Assembly: GCA_044223665.1 (NCBI GenBank)
Contig: JBGALT010000022.1
Location: 5,804 to 69,803 of the forward strand
Length of the DNA stretch: 64,000 nt
Source: JBBSAT01 sp044223665
Lineage (GTDB): Bacteria; Myxococcota_A; Polyangia; Polyangiales; Sandaracinaceae
Direction of reading: 5' to 3'
Shown here: positions 33,798 through 42,142 of the stretch, piece by piece
Layout: every line of letters begins with the position of its first letter
Position numbering within the stretch: position 1 is the stretch's first letter
Program-made: the position numbers and the translations under genes
The notes under the pieces: generated by a model
Databases searched by the model: none
The model's input: the letters and a program-made list of their open reading frames with translations, nothing else
Told to the model about the DNA's origin: nothing

Positions 33798-35921
33798 CTA
33801 TCGCTCGAAGGCCCCGATGTCGACCTCGTCACTGCCCGGGCGTGGCATGTCGTCGTAGTCGTGGTTGGGCGCGTCGGTCGACGTGCCCCGATCGGCGCAC
33901 GCGGCCGAAGAGGCGCGCGTGAGACCACAGGAGGCGGCCACGTTCGCCGCGATCGAGCCGCCGAAGAGCGCGTTCAGCTGGTCGATCGTGTACGTCGTCA
34001 CGGTGCCGCTCACTTGGGCGACGTCCGGTCGACTCTGGTCGATCGCGTTGTGATCCAACGCGGCCGCGAAGTCGGTCGCGGTGGGAAGGATGAGCGCGAA
34101 GGGCCCGGCACCGGTGCCGCGCACGCGGATCGAGTTGTTGCGGAACACGACGTCCCGCGCGAGCGAGGCCCCGTGCCGCGTCGAGACGGTCTCGATCGTG
34201 TTGTTGACGAAGATGCCCGAGAGCAGCTCCACCGTGACCTGGTCGCGCATCGCGGCGCGCGAAACCCCGGGCGCGAAGAGGTTGTTGGTGATCACACAGG
34301 TCGGGCACGATGCACGCATCGTGGGAGAGGGGGCTGCGCCGAGGCGCGGGTCTCCGCCGATGCCACCCGAGATCCGGTTGCGGTCGAAGATCGTCGCGAC
34401 CGCTCCGTCGAGGAGCGCGGCCGTGTAGAGCGTGCTCGCGGCCATCGCATCCTCGAGGTCGACGACCGAGCGGTACACGGCGGCGCAACCCGTGCAGTCG
34501 ATGCCGACGATGGTGTCGGCGCTGCGAACCGCCCGGCCCTCGATCCCCGCCCCATCGATCGTGCACGGCGCGCCCGCGCAGCGAATGGCCGCCGTGTAGG
34601 TGGCGTTTCCGCCGCCGAACGACACCTGATGGCCCGGCCGCGTCCAACCGAAGACCGGAGCGCAGAGCGATCCGCGCACGTCGATTCCCACGATGTCGTA
34701 GGTCGACGTACGGGGAAACGTGGTCCCGCGCCCGTCCACACGCACGGTGATCTCGTGGAACGCCGGACTGCCCGTGCAGTTGTAGAGTGACACGCCCTGC
34801 GAGAGCGCCACGCCGGAGGGTGCCGGGAGGTTGACCGCTCCACCTCGGAAGTCGGTGCTCGTCGCGTCCAGCCCCGTGAGCTGGCCGAACCCGACGAAGC
34901 CGCGCGAGAGCAAGCTGGCCGATCCGCCCGTGAAGGTGCCTCGGTCGATGGTCGCGCCGCAGCGATCGCACACGACGCCGTTGGACTCGGGCGCGCTTCC
35001 CCCCGTCGCACGTACGTTCGTGAGCGTGGGCCGGCCACGCGTGACGGTGATCGCCGTGCTCGCCCCCGTCGTCGCCGTGATTCCCGTGACGCGGATCGTG
35101 TCGAGCGCGGTCGCGGCCGTGATGGTGGCCCCGATGTCGAGCCCGTTCGCGTCCGTGTCCTGGATCAGGGTGGCCTGGGTCCGCGCGGTCTCGCTCCACG
35201 TCCCGCAGTCGAAGCCGCCGTACACGGAAACGCCCTCGACCATCGTGACGTTCTCGGTGTACGTGGCGGCGCCGCAGACGCACACGTCGACACCCCCACC
35301 GATGGCGGCGGCCGCCGCGATCGCAGTGGTGATCGAGCCGAACGGAGTCGCGCGCTGTCCGTCGTTGCCGGAGGCTCCCGTCGGCGCGACGAACGTGCCG
35401 CGGGTCACCATCACGCCTCCCACGCACGCGGTCTGCTCGACACAGCCGAGCACGGTGGCGGTCGTCGCCGTGAGCCCGTCGTCGATCAGCCCGTTCCCGT
35501 CGTCGTCGACACCGTTGCAGGTCTCGGGGATGACGACCGCCGCATCGTCGGCCGTCGCCGCATCGTCGGCCACCGCCGCATCGTCGGCCGTCGCAGCGTC
35601 ATCCAGCAACGCCGCGTCGTCGGCCATCGCCGCGTCGTCGGCCGTCGCCGCATCGTCCAGTACCGCCGCGTCGTCCAGCACCGCCGCGTCGTCCAGCATC
35701 GCCGCGTCGTCCAGCACCGCCGCGTCGTCCAGCATCGCGGCGTCCATGGCGCCGCCATCCGCGCCGGCGTCACGGCCCGCGTCGACGCGTGCATCCGACG
35801 GAGCGCCGTCCTGAGGCGCTCCCGAGTCCTCGGTCCCCGCGTCGGTCCCCGGTGCTTCGGGCGTCGAGCAGCCCATCACCCCGAGCAGTGCGACCAAGCC
35901 CAGCCATGCCCAACGCGTCAT
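33798..35921 (-). CDS. Beta-helix-like surface lipoprotein with DDAA tandem stalk
   Basis: A 707-residue lipoprotein (lipobox V-M-G-C, Cys at 18). Residues about 60-129 are a near-perfect six-residue repeat (D-D-A-A-x-x), followed by a MopE-type motif (C-N-G-V-D-D-D-G-N-G-L-I-D-D-G) and a long body of short beta strands (about 150-700) with pectate-lyase-like right-handed helix features: G-T-F-V-A-P-T-G, Q-D-T-D-A-N-G, A-T-Y-T-E-N-V-T, N-N-L-F, N-N-T-I-E, N-N-S-I. Ends with a typical D-I-G-A-F-E-R tail. Function probably surface carbohydrate or adhesion; no catalytic residues recognised. It converges on the cytochrome gene with 12 bases between. Confidence 0.82.
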   Translation of the reverse strand: MTRWAWLGLVALLGVMGCSTPEAPGTDAGTEDSGAPQDGAPSDARVDAGRDAGADGGAMDAAMLDDAAVLDDAAMLDDAAVLDDAAVLDDAATADDAAMADDAALLDDAATADDAAVADDAATADDAAVVIPETCNGVDDDGNGLIDDGLTATTATVLGCVEQTACVGGVMVTRGTFVAPTGASGNDGQRATPFGSITTAIAAAAAIGGGVDVCVCGAATYTENVTMVEGVSVYGGFDCGTWSETARTQATLIQDTDANGLDIGATITAATALDTIRVTGITATTGASTAITVTRGRPTLTNVRATGGSAPESNGVVCDRCGATIDRGTFTGGSASLLSRGFVGFGQLTGLDATSTDFRGGAVNLPAPSGVALSQGVSLYNCTGSPAFHEITVRVDGRGTTFPRTSTYDIVGIDVRGSLCAPVFGWTRPGHQVSFGGGNATYTAAIRCAGAPCTIDGAGIEGRAVRSADTIVGIDCTGCAAVYRSVVDLEDAMAASTLYTAALLDGAVATIFDRNRISGGIGGDPRLGAAPSPTMRASCPTCVITNNLFAPGVSRAAMRDQVTVELLSGIFVNNTIETVSTRHGASLARDVVFRNNSIRVRGTGAGPFALILPTATDFAAALDHNAIDQSRPDVAQVSGTVTTYTIDQLNALFGGSIAANVAASCGLTRASSAACADRGTSTDAPNHDYDDMPRPGSDEVDIGAFER
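35534..35744. repeat. Tandem 18-bp minisatellite encoding DDAAxx
   Basis: About twelve consecutive 18-base units of the type GCCGCGTCGTCGGCCATC and GCCGCGTCGTCCAGCATC (plus-strand reading) run in frame inside the beta-helix lipoprotein. They fall into a ML/VL-type and a TA/MA/VA-type group that alternate in blocks, showing expansion by unequal exchange. Length variation between strains is expected. Confidence 0.9.
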
Positions 35922-35994
35922 GTCCCCTCCGAAGGACGCGATGTTCGGCCATCTGGACCCGGGATGCCAGCCCCCCCCGCGGCGGCGATCGCGG

Positions 35995-36654
35995 TCAGGG
36001 TCGGCTGACGCGGCCCGGCGCGATCTCGCCGCAGACCTCCACCAGAGCGCCCGCGCGCATCGCGATGATGTCGTTCGAGGCCGGATCGTTGTCGGCGGGG
36101 AAGATCCCGCGATCCACGATGACGATGTTCGCGCCCGCCTCGAGGTACGACGGCGCATCGTCGGCGCCGATGTGCCCGAGCGCGACGAGCGGCAGATCCG
36201 GCTGGATGCGGGCGAGGCGGCTGACGTAGGGCGCGCCGCCGACGTAGCCCGCCGGGTAGACGGCCACCGGCCCCTGGGTGCGCGTGCGCGCGATGCGCAG
36301 CTCCGAGGGCGTCGCGATGCCGGGGATGACGGTCATGCGGCCGCGGGCGCTCTTCTCGAGCTCCTCGTCGAGGTGCGGCAAGATCACGAACGCCGCGCCC
36401 GCCGCCAGCGCGATGCTGAGGTGCTCGGGCTCGACGACGTCGCAGATGCCGACCGTGAGGTCGTCGGCCCGATCGGCGATCTCGGCGGCGATCTCGGCGA
36501 CGAAGGGGACGGTGACGCGCAGCACGAGCGCGCGCAGCCCCCCTTCGTAGGCGGCGATCGCACGCTCGATGAGCGCGCCGCGCTCGGGAGCCGAGACCAC
36601 GGCCCCGACCCGGGACTGCGCGACGGAAGGAACGGGAGGCGCGAGAGTGACCAT
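35995..36654 (-). CDS. KDPG/KHG-aldolase-like protein lacking catalytic residues
   Basis: A 219-residue (beta/alpha)8-like protein of the Eda family by overall layout: G-G-L-R-A-L-V-L-R-V-T, A-G-A-A-F-V-I-L-P-H, V-I-P-G-I-A-T-P-S-E-L, Y-P-A-G-Y-V-G-G, Y-L-E-A-G-A-N-I-V. But where Eda has E-V-T the glutamate is Val, and where it has K-F-F-P with the Schiff-base lysine this one has A-V-Y-P, with Ala. The T-G-G-I phosphate loop is A-L-G-H-I. So aldolase chemistry is unlikely and a binding or unrelated role is inferred. Start ATG 36654 is preferred; the upstream extension is Arg/Pro-rich. Confidence 0.75.
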   Translation of the reverse strand: MVTLAPPVPSVAQSRVGAVVSAPERGALIERAIAAYEGGLRALVLRVTVPFVAEIAAEIADRADDLTVGICDVVEPEHLSIALAAGAAFVILPHLDEELEKSARGRMTVIPGIATPSELRIARTRTQGPVAVYPAGYVGGAPYVSRLARIQPDLPLVALGHIGADDAPSYLEAGANIVIVDRGIFPADNDPASNDIIAMRAGALVEVCGEIAPGRVSRP

Positions 36655-36770
36655 GCTGCGGGGCGAGAGTGGCGGAAGCCGAGCGGGAGGTCGAGCGCGA
36701 AACCGTGGGGGCGCCGAAGGTGGACCGAGCGCCGCCACGGCTCAGTCCTCGGGGGCCGATACGCGGCCCC

Positions 36771-36851
36771 CTCCATCGGGAGTGAATCCCGATGGAGCCT
36801 CCCCCTCGTATCGCTCCGCGAGAGAGGGCGACGGGTTTCCTGTCGCCTCTC
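36771..36851 (-). terminator. Two hairpins downstream of the kinase gene
   Basis: A perfect 11-bp stem CTCCATCGGGA/TCCCGATGGAG with a five-base loop (36771-36797), and a second stem GAGAGGGCGAC against GTCGCCTCTC with one bulge (about 36825-36851) that includes the kinase stop codon. Neither has a T-run, so this is terminator-like or mRNA-protecting structure rather than a classic intrinsic terminator. Confidence 0.6.
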
Positions 36852-38946
36852 AGTCGTGGCCCACGCGCACGATGTGCTCGCCCGTCGTCGCGTCGTAGGC
36901 GTCCAGCACGTGGGAGCTCGCGCACCAGATCCGATCGGTCGAGGCCGCGGCGCCGCCCATCGTCATGCGCGTCGAGCGCAGGTCCACGTCGAAGACGCGC
37001 GCGCCCGTCGTCACGTCGAACGAAGCGATCGAGCGCGCGGTGGTGCGCGAGTAGAACGCGATGACGCGCGGGCCGCCGAGCAAGAGAGGACCGGGCGCAC
37101 CGCTCCGCGTCGATAGCGGATCGCGGTCGGTGATGTCGGTCACTGCGACCAGGGTCCCTTCGTGCACGATCGCGATCATCGGAACGTCGGTGCCACTCGC
37201 GCGCCATCCGAGCCCCACGACGAGCGGCGCCGATACGTGTCGGACGACGGAGCGCACCTCCATCCCCGGTGCCTCCAGCGCGACGTCGTCCGCGGGGACG
37301 AACGCGCTCGTGTGCGGGCCCGGTCCGAAGCCGACACTCTCCGAGGAAGCCCTCGGACAATCACCGCGCTGCGGCGCGCCGATCCGGCCGGCGGCGTCGA
37401 GCGGCGCGAACTGGCCGCCCGCGATGGCGATGGCGAGCCCTCCCTCCTCCGGGCGACACAGGCCCTGGGCGCGGTCTCGAAGCGACGCCCGACCGAGGAT
37501 CGTCCCGTCACGTCGATCGAACGTGAGCGCGTCGGACTCGGGGCCGGCGAGCACGACGATCTCGCCGTCGTCGGTGAGGCCGAGCGTCCCGGCGAGCGAG
37601 GGTGTCGGCACTCGCTCGCTCTCCCAGATCAGCGACCCGTTCGCCCCATCGATGGCTGCGAGGTGAGCGGCGGCTTCCATGCCCTCGACGCGGACGATCG
37701 TGCCGACGGCGTCGGTGGGTCCGTGCCCGTCGACGTCGATGGCGAGGGGAGCGCTGCCTCCCCATTGGAGCCCGAGGCTTCCGACCGCGCCCGCGCCGAC
37801 GGACGCGCACGCGCGCAAGAGCTGTGAGCCCCAGCAGCAACAGCACGGAAAGAGCACCAGCAGAGCGAGCCACCAGCCGTGCCGCATCGCGAGACGACCG
37901 AGCCCCTCGGGACCCGCGACGCCCGCGGACGGCGAGATGCCGGGCACTGCTCGGCCAAGAGTGCTCGCCCCGGAGGACCCGAACGGGAGCGGGCCCGGCC
38001 CGCGGACGGAATGTGCCGGAGCGGGCGAGCCGATCACTGCGATCGGTGGTGGCGAGGAGGGGGCCTGCATCGTGGGCGCTGTCGCGACGTCGCGAACGTC
38101 GGTGCCGAGCGCGCGTGCGAGCTGGACGTAGAGGCTGCGTGCCGTGGCGGGCCGGGCGGCGGGCTCGCGCTCGAGGCACTGCCGCACCACCGCCGCGAGC
38201 GCCGGTGAGGTCGCGGGCGCGAGCGACACGAGGTCGCGCGGAGGCTCGGTGAACATCTTGGCGATCAGCTCGGTGAGCGACTGGGCCTCGTACGGATAGC
38301 TCCCGCTCAGCGCCTCGAAGAGCACGACCCCGATCGCATACAGGTCCGACCGCCCATCGAGATCACGGCTTCCGCGTGCCTGCTCCGGCGAGAGGTAGTA
38401 CGCGGTGCCGATCACCGTGCCCGTCTTGGTGAGCGGCGCGAGGCTCTGCTGCTTGGCGATCCCGAAGTCGAGCAGCTTCGGCCGGACGACGGCGTCCGCG
38501 CAGCGCTCGAGAAACACGTTGTCCGGCTTCAGGTCCCGATGGACGATCCCGTGCTCGTGGAGCGCCGCGAGCGCATCGACGATGGGAAGGACGTAGACGA
38601 CGAGCTCGGCGGATGTGAGCGGTCCCCGCGTCAGACGCGCCGAGAGGCTCTCCCCCGCGAGCAGCTCCATGGCGATCCACGGCACGCCGTGGTCGACACC
38701 TGCGTCGTGGACCTGCACGATCGCGGGGTGACGGACGCGCGAGGCGAGCGTGGCCTCGCGGAGAAAGCGATCGACGTGCTCGGCCGGCAGCGCTCGGTCA
38801 CCGTCGCTCGCGGCGCGCAGGAGCTTGAGCGCGACGCGCTTGTGCAGGACGACGTTCTCGGCGATCCAGACGGCGCCCATGCCGCCTTCGCCGAGGAGCG
38901 AGACGAGACGGTACTTCCCTGCGATGACTTCGTCCGGGGCCGGCAC
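36850..38946 (-). CDS. Transmembrane Ser/Thr protein kinase with extracytoplasmic propeller
   Basis: A 698-residue eukaryotic-like kinase. The N-terminal kinase domain (about 12-275) is complete: glycine loop G-E-G-G-M-G (19-24), ATP-binding K41, catalytic loop H-R-D-L-K-P-D-N (137-143, D138), D-F-G (160-162) and S-P-E-Q (186-189). A linker follows whose residues about 304-331 are the translation of a dispersed DNA repeat, then one membrane helix (about 357-375, with a run of cysteines), then a PQQ-like propeller outside (about 390-698). Such kinases signal from the envelope to cytosolic targets; the ligand is unknown. GTG 38946 is preferred since the kinase domain begins 12 residues later; the frame is open to 39030. 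Confidence 0.9.
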   Translation of the reverse strand: MPAPDEVIAGKYRLVSLLGEGGMGAVWIAENVVLHKRVALKLLRAASDGDRALPAEHVDRFLREATLASRVRHPAIVQVHDAGVDHGVPWIAMELLAGESLSARLTRGPLTSAELVVYVLPIVDALAALHEHGIVHRDLKPDNVFLERCADAVVRPKLLDFGIAKQQSLAPLTKTGTVIGTAYYLSPEQARGSRDLDGRSDLYAIGVVLFEALSGSYPYEAQSLTELIAKMFTEPPRDLVSLAPATSPALAAVVRQCLEREPAARPATARSLYVQLARALGTDVRDVATAPTMQAPSSPPPIAVIGSPAPAHSVRGPGPLPFGSSGASTLGRAVPGISPSAGVAGPEGLGRLAMRHGWWLALLVLFPCCCCWGSQLLRACASVGAGAVGSLGLQWGGSAPLAIDVDGHGPTDAVGTIVRVEGMEAAAHLAAIDGANGSLIWESERVPTPSLAGTLGLTDDGEIVVLAGPESDALTFDRRDGTILGRASLRDRAQGLCRPEEGGLAIAIAGGQFAPLDAAGRIGAPQRGDCPRASSESVGFGPGPHTSAFVPADDVALEAPGMEVRSVVRHVSAPLVVGLGWRASGTDVPMIAIVHEGTLVAVTDITDRDPLSTRSGAPGPLLLGGPRVIAFYSRTTARSIASFDVTTGARVFDVDLRSTRMTMGGAAASTDRIWCASSHVLDAYDATTGEHIVRVGHD
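37957..38037 (-). repeat. Dispersed repeat copy translated inside the kinase linker
   Basis: About 81 bases, inverted relative to the copies at 10554-10730, match the unit from the GATCGGCTCGCCCGCTCC end to the GCGAGCACTCTT end. It lies in frame in the kinase gene and supplies I-G-S-P-A-P-A-H-S-V-R-G-P-G-P-L-P-F-G and the following G-A-S-T-L-G. No stop occurs in this frame. Confidence 0.85.
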
Positions 38947-39024
38947 GCAGGCATCGTACGCTGCTCGCACGTGGGAGCGATCGCTGGTCACGGCCGCGCG
39001 CACTTCGTGACCGCGCGAGCATGA

Positions 39025-39075
39025 CGGCACTCGATGTCATTTTTCTTTTGACACCAAGTGCCAGTTTGCTAGATC
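39025..39075 (+). promoter_or_regulatory. TetR-type double operator and promoter of the tetR-lyase-creatininase operon
   Basis: Two copies of a 15-base, partly palindromic site stand inverted to each other: TGACACCAAGTGCCA at 39049-39063 (+) and TGACATCGAGTGCCG at 39025-39039 (- strand reading), 12 of 15 identical, nine bases apart. The second overlaps a TTGACA -35 box (39048-39053); 16 bases on lies a TAGATC -10 candidate (39070-39075). Transcription from it would start about 39082, the GTG of tetR, so the message may be leaderless. Auto-repression by the TetR protein is inferred. Confidence 0.7.
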
Positions 39076-39081
39076 CCCCTC

Positions 39082-39696
39082 GTGCTGACGGCCCCCAGCG
39101 AGGATCTCGGTCTCCGCGACCGGAACACCAAGGACCGGCGCGATGCGCTGATCGGGGCGGCGTACGCGCTCTTCGCCGAGAAGGGCTACGCGGCGACCAC
39201 GATGGACGACGTCGCCGCGCGCGCCGGTCTCTCGCGCCGCACCGCCTTCCGCTACTTCGCCACCAAGGACGAGCTCGTCTTTCCGGTTCGCGACGAGCGG
39301 CTCGCCGCGCTCGAGGCCCTGCTGGTTCCGCACGCCGCCGAGACGCCGTTCGCCACCGTCAAGCGCGCTTGCCTCGCGCTCGCGCGTCACTACCAGGACG
39401 ACCGCGCGCGCATGCTCGCGCAGTGGCGGATCGTCGCGTCGGAGCCGACGCTGATCGCGTCGGAGCTGCACCACGACCGGCAGAGCGAGCTCGCCATCGA
39501 GCGAGCGTTCCTCGCCACCGGCGCGGCGACGCCGCGGGCCCGCCGCCGCGCGCGCGTGCGTGCCTCGGCGGTGGTGGGGGCCGTGCGCGCCACCTTGCGC
39601 GAGTGGCTCGAGGGCGGCGCGAGCGTGGATCTCGTGCGCCTCGGACGAGAGACGTTCGCGGAGCTCGAAGAAGGATTCGGGGAGGAGAAGCGATGA
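39082..39696 (+). CDS. TetR family transcriptional regulator
   Basis: A 204-residue repressor. N-terminal helix-turn-helix (about 18-65) with the family pattern: R-D-A-L-I-G-A-A-Y-A-L-F-A-E-K-G-Y-A-A-T-T, D-D-V-A-A-R-A-G-L-S, F-R-Y-F-A-T-K-D-E-L. The C-terminal ligand domain is divergent. There is no Shine-Dalgarno before GTG 39082 and the likely +1 falls on it. It overlaps the next gene by ATGA, and a strong GGAGGAG precedes that ATG, so it heads a three-gene operon. Likely an auto-repressor that responds to a substrate of the two enzymes. Confidence 0.9.
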   Translation: MLTAPSEDLGLRDRNTKDRRDALIGAAYALFAEKGYAATTMDDVAARAGLSRRTAFRYFATKDELVFPVRDERLAALEALLVPHAAETPFATVKRACLALARHYQDDRARMLAQWRIVASEPTLIASELHHDRQSELAIERAFLATGAATPRARRRARVRASAVVGAVRATLREWLEGGASVDLVRLGRETFAELEEGFGEEKR

Positions 39697-41150
39697 CGAC
39701 GACGGCGACGATCCCGGTCGAAGGAACCAGCAAGGACGAGGTGCTCCGCAGGCTCGAGAGCTACCGGGCCGAGGACGTTCCGTGGCGCGAGGGCAAGGCC
39801 TTCGGCTACGTCTTCGATGCGCGTCACGAGGCGATCGACGCCGGCAAGCGCGCCTTCGTGGCTTTCTTGAGCGAGAACGGCCTCGATCCCACCTCGTTCC
39901 CCTCGCTCTTGCGGCTCGAGAACGAGGTCGTGCGCATGTGCGCGAGCCACGTGCACGGCGGGCCGGAGGTCGTGGGCAACTTCACGAGCGGCGGCACCGA
40001 GTCGATCCTGCTCGCGATGAAGTCCGCGCGCGACTGGGCGAAGAAGAACCGCCCCGCGCTCTTCGCGGGCGGCGCGCGCCCGGAGATCCTCGTCCCCGTG
40101 ACGGCACACGCCGCCTTCCACAAGGCGGCCGCGTACCTCGAGCTCGGCATCCGCACGTTCGACGTCGACCCCACGAGCTGCCGCGCGAGCGCGGCCACGG
40201 CGCGCGCCGCGCTCTCCGATCGCACGCTCGTCCTCGTGGCGTCGGCGCCCTCGTATGCGTACGGCGTCATCGACGACGTCGCCGGCCTCGCGGCCCTCGC
40301 CGTCGAGAAGGGGCTCTGGATGCACGTCGATGCGTGCATGGGCGGCGTGCTCTTGCCCTTCCTCGAGAAGCTCGGGCAGGACGTGCCGCCCTTCGACTTC
40401 CGCGTCCCGGGCGTCTTCAGCCTCTCGATGGATCTGCACAAGTACGGCTACACGCCGAAGGGCGCGAGCGTCGTGCTCTACCGCGACAAGGGGCTCCGCA
40501 AGCACCAGATCTACGCGTGCTCGGAGTGGGCCGGCTACACGATCGTCAACGCCACCGTGCAGAGCACCAAGAGCGGCGGGCCGCTGGCCGGCGCGTGGGC
40601 GACGATGGTCTGCATGGGAGAAAAAGGATACCTCGACGTCGCCGCGGCGATGCGCGACGCGACCCAGCGTCTGGTGGCCGGCATCGACGCCATCCCCGGC
40701 GTGCACGTGATCTCGCGGCCCGACATGACGCTCGTGGCGTTCACCTCCGACACCTTCAGCGTGTTCCACCTGCCTGACCTGATGAAGAAGCGCGGCTGGT
40801 ACGTGCAGCCGACGCTCGGCACGGGCGGCCTGCGCGAGCACGTCCACCTGTCGATCACCGCCGCCAACGTGCCGCACGTCGACGCCTTTCTCGCCGATCT
40901 GCGCGAGGCGGTCGCCGAGGCCGCGACGCTCCCGAAGAACGACACCGCCAAGGAGGTCGCGAAGATGGCCTCGTACGTCGACCCGACGGCGCTCGACGAC
41001 GAGGCGTTCGGCAAGCTCCTCGCGATGGCGGGGATGCGCGGGGCCGGCGTGCCCGAGTCGACCGCGGGCATCAACCAGATCTTGAACGAGCTGTCGCCCG
41101 CGTTCCGCAAGGCGATCGTCATCCACTTCCTGAACGACCTGTTCGCGTGA
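39693..41150 (+). CDS. PLP-dependent lyase/decarboxylase of the sphingosine-1-phosphate lyase type
   Basis: A 485-residue fold-type I PLP enzyme of the group containing S1P lyase and glutamate decarboxylase. Seen: F-T-S-G-G-T-E-S (phosphate site), a stacking His in T-A-H-A-A-F-H-K-A, the cofactor aspartate block H-V-D-A-C-M-G-G, and the Schiff-base lysine in D-L-H-K-Y-G-Y. No N-terminal membrane helix. Reaction may be cleavage of a phosphorylated amino alcohol or amino-acid decarboxylation. The C-terminal 60 residues (about 425-485) are an extra helical tail ending F-L-N-D-L-F-A. Overlaps both operon neighbours. Confidence 0.88.
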   Translation: MTTTATIPVEGTSKDEVLRRLESYRAEDVPWREGKAFGYVFDARHEAIDAGKRAFVAFLSENGLDPTSFPSLLRLENEVVRMCASHVHGGPEVVGNFTSGGTESILLAMKSARDWAKKNRPALFAGGARPEILVPVTAHAAFHKAAAYLELGIRTFDVDPTSCRASAATARAALSDRTLVLVASAPSYAYGVIDDVAGLAALAVEKGLWMHVDACMGGVLLPFLEKLGQDVPPFDFRVPGVFSLSMDLHKYGYTPKGASVVLYRDKGLRKHQIYACSEWAGYTIVNATVQSTKSGGPLAGAWATMVCMGEKGYLDVAAAMRDATQRLVAGIDAIPGVHVISRPDMTLVAFTSDTFSVFHLPDLMKKRGWYVQPTLGTGGLREHVHLSITAANVPHVDAFLADLREAVAEAATLPKNDTAKEVAKMASYVDPTALDDEAFGKLLAMAGMRGAGVPESTAGINQILNELSPAFRKAIVIHFLNDLFA

Positions 41151-42115
41151 CGGCGCCGACGTTCCTCGACTGGCACACGCTCAGCGGTCGCCAGATCGAT
41201 GCGCTCGATCGGTCTCGCACGGTCGTGCTCGTGCACTGCTCGCCCCTCGAGGTCCACGGGCCGCACCTGCCGACGATGGCCGACATCCGCGAGGCGGAGG
41301 GCTTGATCGAGCGGGCCGGGGAGCTCTTGACCGAGAAGCACGAGGGCATCCAGTTCTTGCGGCTGCCGTGGATGTTCCTGGCGGCCGACGTGCTGCCGCA
41401 CCGCGGCTCGATCAAGTTCAGCCCGCGCACCGTCGCCACGGTGATCGAAGAGCTCGGGACGAGCCTCGGGAGGCAGGGGTTCAAGCACGTGTGGGTCGGC
41501 AGCTTCCACGGCGGCCCACGACACGTCTCCGCGCTCGAGGTCGGCGCGCATCGCGCCCACGCGCGCACCGGGGTGGAGATGATCAGCGTCTTCTCGCTGC
41601 TCGTCACGCGCCTGACCGGCGGCAGCTCCGATCTGGCGACGTTGCTCGGGGGCCTCGGCGGGATCCCGAAGAGCGAGCTCGTCGGCGACGCGCACGGCGG
41701 GCTCGTGGAGACGGCGATGCTCCTTCACCTCGCAGCGCCCCACGTGGATCGGAGCTACGGCTCCTTGCCGCCGCGATCCGTCGAGCTCGATCTGGCCGAG
41801 CGCGGCAAGCGCCCCCTCCAACGCGGAGAGAAGGCCACGCTCCTCGAGCTGCTCCGGAGCTTCCCGCTCAAGCAGCAGTACTACGAGCGCGAGACCTACG
41901 CGGGCGCGCCCGCCAAGGCGAGCGCTGCGCTCGGCGAGCTCTACCTCGACAAGCTCGCCGGAGAGGCCGCCGCCGCCCTCTCCGAGCGCTATGCCGGCAC
42001 GCTCCCCGTCGCGGCGTGCAAGAGCCCCCTCTGGCCGCTCCGCCACCTGCTGCTCTCGCGCACCTTCGGTCGCGCGTTCGAGGCGCTCGTGAGCACCAAG
42101 CCCTCGCCCGTGTGA
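41147..42115 (+). CDS. Creatininase family amidohydrolase-like protein
   Basis: A 322-residue member of the creatininase family, metal-dependent amidohydrolases. The metal-ligand blocks are seen: L-E-V-H-G-P-H-L-P-T-M-A-D (E, H and D), G-S-F-H-G-G-P-R-H, and D-A-H-G-G-L-V-E-T. The typical central region is intact and a helical C-terminus of about 90 residues is added. GTG 41147 overlaps the lyase stop (GTGA), so the two are probably co-translated. A pathway joining PLP-dependent cleavage and hydrolysis of an amide or lactam, under TetR control, is inferred. The gene ends 27 bases before a converging gene. Confidence 0.85.
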   Translation: MTAPTFLDWHTLSGRQIDALDRSRTVVLVHCSPLEVHGPHLPTMADIREAEGLIERAGELLTEKHEGIQFLRLPWMFLAADVLPHRGSIKFSPRTVATVIEELGTSLGRQGFKHVWVGSFHGGPRHVSALEVGAHRAHARTGVEMISVFSLLVTRLTGGSSDLATLLGGLGGIPKSELVGDAHGGLVETAMLLHLAAPHVDRSYGSLPPRSVELDLAERGKRPLQRGEKATLLELLRSFPLKQQYYERETYAGAPAKASAALGELYLDKLAGEAAAALSERYAGTLPVAACKSPLWPLRHLLLSRTFGRAFEALVSTKPSPV

Positions 42116-42142
42116 GCGCGGCGCGAGCCTGCGACTCGGTCT

